Shown: piece after piece, positions 8,007-14,608 of the stretch | Layout of the letters: each line of letters opens with the position of its first letter | Position numbering within the stretch: position 1 is the stretch's first letter | Assembly: GCA_947652855.1 (NCBI GenBank) | Contig: CANTEO010000028.1 | Coordinates: forward strand, 1-32,179 | From: an uncultured Roseburia sp. | GTDB lineage: Bacteria > Bacillota > Clostridia > Lachnospirales > Lachnospiraceae | Direction: 5' to 3' | DNA: 32,179 nucleotides | Program-made: the position numbers and the translations under genes | Notes under the pieces: generated by a model | What the model was told of the DNA's origin: nothing | Databases searched by the model: none | Seen by the model: only the letters and a program-made list of their open reading frames with translations

Positions 8007-9251
8007 TTATCCCTCCCCTAAGACAGCCGATACCGCAATTGTATATTCCCATGTCTTTTCCGTGCTCCGCCGGATTTCCCCAAATCCCAAATCCATCACG
8101 CAAAACCGGATGCTGTCCGCGGAAAGGGGCTTCGCCAAAATACGAAGGCGCGTCGTCTTTTCCTCCCGTTCCGTTAAGCCGGAAAGCGCAATGGGCCGGA
8201 CAAGCGGCTTTCTTTCCATCGGGGGCCAAAACCAAAGATCCACGGAAGGGCTTCCGCTTAAGATCACTTCGCACTCTCCGCCCGCTTCATACCAGTTCTC
8301 GCCTGCCACAATCAGGGGAAACATATCCTCCTCCCCCTGATCCCATACTTTAACGCCTACATTCACCCTAAGCTCGTTGTCCCCAAGATAGACAAACGGC
8401 CACTGCGCCTGCCCCGCCTTTACCGCAGCCCCATAGCAGGCGCCTTTGCTAAAGAGGTTTTTGCCCATAAACGCGCGCCTGCCCTGACAGATGACGTCCA
8501 ATGACGCCCGCATCCACTCGCCGTCAAACCCGTCCCCGATCAAATATGCCGCCGACACCGGAAACCCGGCGAGGGATGCCTTGGCGATCTTCGCAAATTC
8601 CGCGTCAGGATCCTTAAGCAAAGCCTCATAATGGCTCTCCTCAATGGACGCCACCTGCGGGTCTGTTTTCCTGTCGCGCGTCAGCCTCCAGCACAGAAGC
8701 TTTCCGACCGTATAGTAATATAGCATCACATCGTATCCAAACAGCTCTTTCGGCTGGCTTAACGCATAGTAGTAAAAGCACTCCCTGTAATCAAAAAGCA
8801 AAAGCCGCTCGGCGGGAAGTCCCATCCATTCCATGAACAGGCCAAACAGCTTCCGCATCTCCAGATTCATCGTCTCAGAGGCAATCGCCAGCCGCATTGG
8901 GACCGGCTCCTCTTTTGGCGCGGGCGCAAAGCCAATCAGCCGTTTTATAAACTGAAACAGAAGCCTGGCCGCGTCATGGACGTCGCCCCACATCTCCACA
9001 GACTGAAAACGGAGGGCGCGCCCAAGCAGGCAGTCCATAAACGGCTCCTCATCCTCTTTCGCGCGCCGCTTCGCCTCCTCGCCATAAAACCACTGCCCGC
9101 TCTCCTTTTTTTTGTACAGGCACAGCGGAACCTGATACGCGTCGCCCCCCGCCACCATGCTGAACGTCCCAGGCTCCGGCATTCCTTCCGCATAATAGCT
9201 GACAATCGCGTATTTTTCATTGATGTCAATGCCAACGTATCTCTCTGTCAT
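8007..9251 (-). CDS. Hsp70/actin-fold protein (DUF5716-like)
   Basis: This 414-residue protein reads as a shortened Hsp70. RYVGIDINEKYAIVSYY at the N-terminus matches the phosphate-1 strand (GID plus turn). AYLIGDGFDGEW followed by LFSKGACYGAAVKAG matches the adenosine and connect-2 motifs. The C-terminal 110 residues (LIVAGENWYEAGG, IALSGLTEREEKTTRLRI, DLGFGEI) resemble the beta substrate-binding domain of DnaK. The expected phosphate-2 DxGGG motif appears to be replaced by VMLYYYTVGKLLCW, so hydrolysis may be weak or lost. I recall this family as DUF5716, next to DUF5717, in Lachnospiraceae. I prefer the ATG at 9251 (GGAG six bases before it, close to the GID strand) over the ATG at 9281. 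It probably acts as a nucleotide-gated client or partner switch in the operon's complex; no experiment is known to me. Confidence 0.8.
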   Translation of the reverse strand: MTERYVGIDINEKYAIVSYYAEGMPEPGTFSMVAGGDAYQVPLCLYKKKESGQWFYGEEAKRRAKEDEEPFMDCLLGRALRFQSVEMWGDVHDAARLLFQFIKRLIGFAPAPKEEPVPMRLAIASETMNLEMRKLFGLFMEWMGLPAERLLLFDYRECFYYYALSQPKELFGYDVMLYYYTVGKLLCWRLTRDRKTDPQVASIEESHYEALLKDPDAEFAKIAKASLAGFPVSAAYLIGDGFDGEWMRASLDVICQGRRAFMGKNLFSKGACYGAAVKAGQAQWPFVYLGDNELRVNVGVKVWDQGEEDMFPLIVAGENWYEAGGECEVILSGSPSVDLWFWPPMERKPLVRPIALSGLTEREEKTTRLRILAKPLSADSIRFCVMDLGFGEIRRSTEKTWEYTIAVSAVLGEG

Positions 9252-9291
9252 AGTTCTCTCCGGTAATCTGTCATTGCTCATTCTTCTGCCT

Positions 9292-12200
9292 TTATTTTAA
9301 AACCGTGAACATCTCAGACGTCACCTGATCCAGCCGCTCCATCTGCCGCATCCCGCGCATCAGGCCCTCCATGTCCCCCATTTCCTTCTGATCGGACAGT
9401 CCGCAAAGCCGCCCATAACGGCTGCCTCCTAGCCCTTCCTGCAAAGGAGGGCCATAAAGCGTCCCTTTCTCCACGATCTCCTTCTGCCCGTCCGCCTCTT
9501 CCAAAATCCGGTAACGGATGGCCTCCCCGCAAAACAGCGTCAGCTCCTTCACGAAAATGCCCGTATAGCTCTCCGTCATCTCTACGGCGGCATATGCGCC
9601 GTCCGCATCCTCTGCCCGCCAGGAAAACCAGGCGCGCCCGCGCTTTTTCGTCCGGTATTCCACGTACTGCTTGTCATAAAGCTGATACCGGATTAAAAGC
9701 TCCTGCGGCAGCTCTTTATAAAACGGGAAGGCGACGCCCTGAAATAAAAGCTCCTTTAACAGGCCCTCCGCCAAATCCCCCTCTTTTTCCATCAGGGACG
9801 GCTGCTTTACGATATGCGAAAGCAGCGCAAGGCATAGCGTCACGGTCATGTCCCTGCCATCCTCCCGCCATTCCCGTAAGTCCTTATGCAGCCCTTCCGG
9901 GAACGTCCCTTCCCCGGTAATCGCCCGATTCGCAAAAAAATTCAGGTACGCCCTTTTTAACACAGAGTCCCCAAACGGCGCATACGCCCGATAGGCGTCT
10001 TCTGCACAGTCGACGGAGCGCGCCGTATAAAGCATCTGCGTTAAAAGCCGCTCCGGCAGGCCGTGCGTGTCCACGTAAAAGCCCGCGGCGCTTTTGTAAA
10101 CGCACGCCATGCGCTCCGTCGGGCCCTGATAATAGCGGCACAGATACGAAAGCATCGTATCGTTGTATTTCCCGTCGAAATATGTCTTCTGACAAAGCCA
10201 AAGCAAAATCGGGTCTTCCTTCTCCTCCAGCTTTTCAATGAAATACGCCAAAAAAGGCACCAGCTTCGCGGGAGAAAGCCGTCCCGCGCCATACGTCTCC
10301 ACAATGCCGTACGCCTGCTCATAGAGCCGCTGCTCCATGCAGGCCGCTAACGCCTCATTCCGCTCCTGCCCATCCAGCAGGCTAAAATCCGCCAATCGAA
10401 ACGCGCGCCTCATCTCCTCGGGCGCATCCATCCCCTTAAGGATCCGAACCAGCTTGGGAAAAAGCGCCGCCTGATAGGACGGCTCCACTTCATCGCTCTC
10501 CATCACCGTCCAAAAATAAGCCAGGTCTTTCTCCTCAAACAGCTCCCATGCCTCCCGGTCCGCAAAATAATACAAAAGGTAAGGCAGCTTCTTCGGGGAA
10601 TATTCCATGCACGCCTTGATATACTTGCCGGGGTGCATCAGCTTCTCCAATTGATAGATGCTCCCGCTGCCATACCGGTTGCCCTGCCGGTCTTCCAAAA
10701 GAATGGCATACTCGTTCGAATACAGCGGAAAATACGCCTTGCGTCCGACCAAAGGCGCCACAATCGGCTGCCTTAGCTGCTTTTGAATGACGATCACGCG
10801 CGCCATACCCGGCAAAAAGCAGCTTAGCCTATGCATAAACAGCACGCCAGAGAGGGCGTCGGAGATCTGGGGAGAATAAATCCCGCAAGACAGCGCCTCT
10901 TGATATATGACCGCCAGATTGTCGTCTATGCGCCCACGCTCCATCTGCTCATATGCAAACTTCTCCATTTCAGGGCGATGCGCCTCATATACGTTCGGCC
11001 ACTTCTCCTTCCCCGCAATGATGTTCACATATAACATGGCCTTTTGCCGATAGCCAAGCTGATGGTTGTACTTAAAATACATCCGAATGATCTTTGGGAC
11101 CTCCTGAAGCCTCGTCTCATCCATGGATAAAAGATACGCCTCATAAAGCCCGGTGATCCGAAGCTTTTTCTCAACGCCCAACGCGTACCAGCGGAAAAAT
11201 GAGGCTCCATGCTTTTGGTTTCGGATCAGGTAGGCGCAAATGGCGTGAAGCGCGCCCTCGTCCTCCCCCATAAGCGCATAGCCCTCCTCAAGCAGCGACA
11301 GGACACTCTTTTTATAGGGCAGCTTTTCCGGGGAATCGGAAAACAGCTGCTTCGCTAAGGGCCTCGTCAAAAGCCCCCTCCTCCTGGCCCAATTCAGGAC
11401 GACAAGCTCAAACGCGCCAAGCTTGCGCAAAAGATACGGCTCCTTCTCATACAGGCCGAGCGCCTCGGCATACAAGACCGGGCTATAGGCCCCCTCCATA
11501 ATCCGCTCCTCCAAAGCCTTCAGCTTCAGATACGGGTTTTTCTCATAATCCGCCCGCAGGAACAGAAGGCTAAAGAACAGCGCAGGGCTTTCCTTATGCT
11601 CCAGATAGATCCGCTCAATCTCATCCGCCAAACGGACAAGGTTCTTCTCATCGTATTCCATCAGCGTGCAGATGTACAGATAGTATCCCCATTCCGGGCT
11701 TTTTTTGTCCTTCCATCCACGCTTAAACTCATTTAAGATCCATTCCGCCTCCTGCCTTTGCCCATTCGTCCAAAACGCCTGTGCCTTAAACAGGCGGTGC
11801 CAGGCATTTTTTGGCTCCAGCGCCGTCAGGCGGTCTAAGATCTCGTACGTCGAAAACGCCCATTTCCCGGTCGTAAGCCTCTTAAGGCGGTAGTCCACGT
11901 AGGCGTTCAAAAGCTTCACCAGGCACTCCTTGACCTGTTTCCTGTCAGCGTCCCGCGCCCGCGCCCCCTCCGGCGACGCCTGCACCGACACCGTAATTTC
12001 CTGACGCGCATTGCGTAACGAAAGGCGCCCGAAGTTTTTTCCGGAATGCATCTTCTCTGGATTCAGGTAAAACCCAAGCTGCGCCTCGCTCCCCAAAAAA
12101 TCCGCAGAAGTAAGCAGCCGCTTCTCCGGCTCAATGAACGCCGCGTCGGAGGAAACCTCAAATTCCACATATCCCCACGCGCTTTTTCGAACGCATGCCT

Positions 12201-12834
12201 CCTGCCTGATCTTTTGCGAAACGCCGGACACCGTAAGCTTTTCCTGGGCAGCCTTCGCCAAAACCGGCTCCTTTAAGCCACAGGCCAGCAAAAACTCTTC
12301 CAGGCTCACGTCCTGGCTCACTCCCCCGAGGATCCCTCTGTAAAAAAACCGCTCTTTTGTCTCCTCAGGCTGCATCAGCTGCATAAACCCAGGGGAACGG
12401 AACGCCCTTTTGGCCTTCTCCCAATCCTCCTTCGCCAAATCGGCAAAATCAGAAAGCCCCCGCAAAGGCCCCTCCGCCAGCCTCTCACAGCGCGCTGTGA
12501 CAACTACGGAAAACGGCAGCGTATACTCGCCCTGGCTGCACGCAATGCAAAAAAATCCTTCCTCCACGTCTCCTTCTAAAAGCCCGACGCTGTGGAAGCA
12601 ATACGAGAGCTTCCTCTCCCCGCCGCTTAAATAAGGCTGTGGGCATACCATCCGCGGATGGGATGAGTACACGATCCCACGGACGGGAACATGGGTTTTG
12701 CTCGCCAGGGCCACTTCCCCCTTCGCATCGTCCCCCACGGCAACTTCAATTTCCACCCTGCCAACGGAAAATTCCACGGCCGGCCCTATGCACTCCACCC
12801 TGCCGCTGGCAAGTTCTTTGATCCGTTTTCGCAC
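9292..12834 (-). CDS. Giant helical-repeat protein (DUF5717-like)
   Basis: An 1180-residue protein with no signal peptide or obvious membrane segment. Residues 1-120 are beta-rich (VEFSVGRVEIEVAVGDDAKG, then GEYTLPFSVVVTARC), like an Ig-type or C2-like domain. A second beta-rich unit (about 215-300) follows a helical linker. From about 310 to 1020 the chain is almost all helices in TPR/HEAT-like pairs (EILDRLTALEPKNAWHRLFKAQAF). Residues 1040-1120 return to beta structure (WFSWRAEDADGAYAAVEMTE). I match it from memory to DUF5717. It starts at GTG 12834, after AGGAG 12 bases upstream, and heads a probable six-gene transcript; the next start is 40 bases past its stop. It looks like a scaffold or client-binding platform for the Hsp70-like protein, but that is inference from architecture. 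Confidence 0.8.
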   Translation of the reverse strand: MRKRIKELASGRVECIGPAVEFSVGRVEIEVAVGDDAKGEVALASKTHVPVRGIVYSSHPRMVCPQPYLSGGERKLSYCFHSVGLLEGDVEEGFFCIACSQGEYTLPFSVVVTARCERLAEGPLRGLSDFADLAKEDWEKAKRAFRSPGFMQLMQPEETKERFFYRGILGGVSQDVSLEEFLLACGLKEPVLAKAAQEKLTVSGVSQKIRQEACVRKSAWGYVEFEVSSDAAFIEPEKRLLTSADFLGSEAQLGFYLNPEKMHSGKNFGRLSLRNARQEITVSVQASPEGARARDADRKQVKECLVKLLNAYVDYRLKRLTTGKWAFSTYEILDRLTALEPKNAWHRLFKAQAFWTNGQRQEAEWILNEFKRGWKDKKSPEWGYYLYICTLMEYDEKNLVRLADEIERIYLEHKESPALFFSLLFLRADYEKNPYLKLKALEERIMEGAYSPVLYAEALGLYEKEPYLLRKLGAFELVVLNWARRRGLLTRPLAKQLFSDSPEKLPYKKSVLSLLEEGYALMGEDEGALHAICAYLIRNQKHGASFFRWYALGVEKKLRITGLYEAYLLSMDETRLQEVPKIIRMYFKYNHQLGYRQKAMLYVNIIAGKEKWPNVYEAHRPEMEKFAYEQMERGRIDDNLAVIYQEALSCGIYSPQISDALSGVLFMHRLSCFLPGMARVIVIQKQLRQPIVAPLVGRKAYFPLYSNEYAILLEDRQGNRYGSGSIYQLEKLMHPGKYIKACMEYSPKKLPYLLYYFADREAWELFEEKDLAYFWTVMESDEVEPSYQAALFPKLVRILKGMDAPEEMRRAFRLADFSLLDGQERNEALAACMEQRLYEQAYGIVETYGAGRLSPAKLVPFLAYFIEKLEEKEDPILLWLCQKTYFDGKYNDTMLSYLCRYYQGPTERMACVYKSAAGFYVDTHGLPERLLTQMLYTARSVDCAEDAYRAYAPFGDSVLKRAYLNFFANRAITGEGTFPEGLHKDLREWREDGRDMTVTLCLALLSHIVKQPSLMEKEGDLAEGLLKELLFQGVAFPFYKELPQELLIRYQLYDKQYVEYRTKKRGRAWFSWRAEDADGAYAAVEMTESYTGIFVKELTLFCGEAIRYRILEEADGQKEIVEKGTLYGPPLQEGLGGSRYGRLCGLSDQKEMGDMEGLMRGMRQMERLDQVTSEMFTVLK

Positions 12835-12864
12835 GCCTTTTCCCGCTCCTTTTCTGTCGCTCTG

Positions 12865-12892
12865 TTGCTTTTTTCCTAAAAAAGCCTATAAT
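12865..12892 (+). promoter_or_regulatory. Promoter of the CobD/HisC-like aminotransferase gene
   Basis: TTGCTT at 12865-12870 and TATAAT at 12887-12892 with a 16-base spacer. The start codon at 12945 lies about 50 bases on. It interleaves with the leftward promoter at 12899-12927. Confidence 0.55.
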
Positions 12893-12898
12893 GTATGT

Positions 12899-12927
12899 AT
12901 TATACCCTATCTTACATTCAAATTCAA
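12899..12927 (-). promoter_or_regulatory. Promoter of the DUF5717/DUF5716 operon
   Basis: On the minus strand TTGAAT (12927-12922) and a perfect TATAAT (12904-12899) are 17 bases apart. The GTG start lies 65 bases downstream at 12834. This is the strongest leftward promoter I see before the six-gene run. Confidence 0.65.
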
Positions 12928-12944
12928 CCGGAGGTCACCTGATT

Positions 12945-14033
12945 ATGCTAAAACACAAAGACCATTTCCATGGCAGCGATTTAGAGAAAATTGAGCAATA
13001 CTACGGCGTCAAAAAAGAAGACATCGTAAGCTTCTCCGCAAACGTCAACCCGCTTGGCGTCTCCCCAAACCTAAGGAAGACGCTCTCGGAACGCCTTGAC
13101 GCGATCACAAGCTATCCCGACCGGGACTACACGTCCCTGCGCAGGCACATAGCGGCCTATGTCCAATCCGACATGGAAAACATCATTGTAGGCAACGGCT
13201 CCACCGAGCTGATTTCCCTGTTCATTCAGATTGAACGGCCAAAAAAGGCGCTGATCCTGGGGCCGACCTATTCCGAATATGAACGGGAGATTTATCTGGG
13301 CGGCGGCACGACGCACTACTACCCGCTAAAGGAGCAGGACGGCTTTCGCTTATGCCTCGCCGACTTTACGGCGCGCCTAAATGAAAGCATCGACCTTCTG
13401 GTGATCTGCAACCCAAACAACCCAACCTCCTCCTCCATCACAAGGGGGCAGATGCGGCAAATCTTAGACGTGTGCAAGCAGCATGACATTTTCGTCATGG
13501 CAGACGAGACATATGTGGAATTCGCCGAATGCATGGAAGAGGTGTCGTCCATCCCTCTTACGAATGATTACAACAACATCATCATTCTGCGCGGAACCGC
13601 CAAATTCTTCGCCGCGCCCGGCCTTCGCCTGGGCTATGCCGTGACTGGGAACCGGGATTTGATTAAGGCCATCAACACGCGCAAAAATCCCTGGACGATC
13701 AATTCGCTTGCGGCCATCGCCGGAGAGCTGATGTTTTCTGACGCCGACTATATTGGGCAGACAAGGCGCCTGATTTCAAAGGAGCGCGAAAAAGCCTACC
13801 GGCTGCTTAGCGAATCCCCCCATTACAAGCCTTATCCGCCAAGCGCCAATTTCATGCTGGCAAAAAGCTTACGGGAAGACGTGACCGCACAGGATTTGTT
13901 TGAACGCGCCATCCGGCGGGGGATGATGATCCGCGACTGCTCCACGTTCCCATTCCTGGATCAGGCGTACATCCGCTTCTGCTTTATGAAGCCGGAGGAT
14001 AACGAACGGCTTATGGCGTGCCTGCTGGAATAG
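12945..14033 (+). CDS. PLP-dependent aminotransferase, CobD/HisC-like
   Basis: A 363-residue fold-type I aminotransferase, class I/II. The HGSDL N-terminus and SFSANVNPLGV are typical of the CobD (threonine-phosphate decarboxylase)/HisC branch. Other landmarks are CNPNNP at 155-160, the PLP-contacting Asp187 in ADETYVEF, the Schiff-base Lys220 in RGTAKFF, and Arg228 in GLRLGYAV that binds the substrate carboxylate. The start at 12945 follows GGAGG; an upstream in-frame ATG at 12891 overlaps the -10 box and is rejected. No histidine or cobalamin genes adjoin it, so the substrate is open: histidinol phosphate, threonine phosphate or another amino acid. It is transcribed divergently from the DUF5717 operon through interleaved promoters, which may only reflect shared space. 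Confidence 0.85.
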   Translation: MLKHKDHFHGSDLEKIEQYYGVKKEDIVSFSANVNPLGVSPNLRKTLSERLDAITSYPDRDYTSLRRHIAAYVQSDMENIIVGNGSTELISLFIQIERPKKALILGPTYSEYEREIYLGGGTTHYYPLKEQDGFRLCLADFTARLNESIDLLVICNPNNPTSSSITRGQMRQILDVCKQHDIFVMADETYVEFAECMEEVSSIPLTNDYNNIIILRGTAKFFAAPGLRLGYAVTGNRDLIKAINTRKNPWTINSLAAIAGELMFSDADYIGQTRRLISKEREKAYRLLSESPHYKPYPPSANFMLAKSLREDVTAQDLFERAIRRGMMIRDCSTFPFLDQAYIRFCFMKPEDNERLMACLLE

Positions 14034-14146
14034 CCGCGGACTGCGCCGCCAACGCAAAACCGCCCAACTGGCTGGCCCAAACAGCCTGGCGTGCCTGCAT
14101 CGTTGTTTGCCGGCCCCAACATGGAATGTTCAGCGCATCACTCTGC

Positions 14147-14175
14147 TTGACAATTTTGTCTATATATGATAGACT
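14147..14175 (+). promoter_or_regulatory. Promoter of the BlaI-M56 operon
   Basis: A consensus TTGACA at 14147-14152 with a 17-base spacer to TAGACT at 14170-14175. The first operator dyad lies across the spacer and -10, so repressor binding would block polymerase. Confidence 0.55.
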
Positions 14176-14199
14176 TTCGTTAGTCTATTATATATAGAC
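14158..14199. promoter_or_regulatory. Tandem BlaI-type operator dyads
   Basis: Two copies of GTCTAT-N5-ATAGAC, at 14158-14174 and 14183-14199, each with perfect 6-base arms and centres 25 bases apart. They cover the -10 region and the expected transcript start of the BlaI-like gene. BlaI/MecI dimers bind paired dyads of this sort; the classical arms are TACA/TGTA, so this sequence differs. Autoregulation is inferred. Confidence 0.7.
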
Positions 14200-14231
14200 A
14201 TTTTTTATAAAAAGATATGGGGTGATTTTTT

Positions 14232-14591
14232 ATGGAAGAATACGCATTGGGCGTCATTGAAAGCAAATTTGCAGATATCGTTTGGGCGAACGCCCCGCTC
14301 TCCACCAGCGATTTGGTTCAGCTTTGCGGAGCGCGCCTGGGATGGAAACGGACAACCACCTACACAGTGCTGAAAAAATTCATCGCGCGCGGGATTTTTG
14401 AGAACGACAGCCGCACGGTAAGGGTTTTGGTCTCAAAAGAAGATTTTTACGCCAAGCAGAGCGCGCTTTATGTAGAGCGCTCGTTCGGAGGGTCTCTGCC
14501 AGGATTCCTGGCCGCGTTCACCTCCCAAAAAAAGCTTTCCGAACAGGAAATCCGGGAAATTGAAGAAATCATTTCGGGCCATGCCAAATAA
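14232..14591 (+). CDS. BlaI/MecI-family transcriptional repressor
   Basis: A 119-residue winged-helix repressor of the Penicillinase_R family. The N-terminal half carries the DNA-binding domain (IVWANAPLSTSDLVQL, then GWKRTTTYTVLKKF as recognition helix and wing entry). The C-terminal half is the dimerisation helix region ending in EIREIEEIISGHAK. In the classical system the metalloprotease partner triggers cleavage of the repressor in this C-terminal part. Here the partner M56 gene starts 17 bases downstream, and two tandem dyads sit over the promoter. No beta-lactamase or penicillin-binding protein gene is near, so the pair probably answers another envelope or metabolic signal. The ribosome binding site is GGGGTGAT, six bases before the ATG. 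Confidence 0.9.
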   Translation: MEEYALGVIESKFADIVWANAPLSTSDLVQLCGARLGWKRTTTYTVLKKFIARGIFENDSRTVRVLVSKEDFYAKQSALYVERSFGGSLPGFLAAFTSQKKLSEQEIREIEEIISGHAK

Positions 14592-14608
14592 GAAGGGAGG
14601 AACGGTCA

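Noticed and set aside
14034..14146. Terminator after the aminotransferase gene
   Set aside because: Only a 5-base GGCTG/CAGCC hairpin with no T-run is visible; too weak to call.
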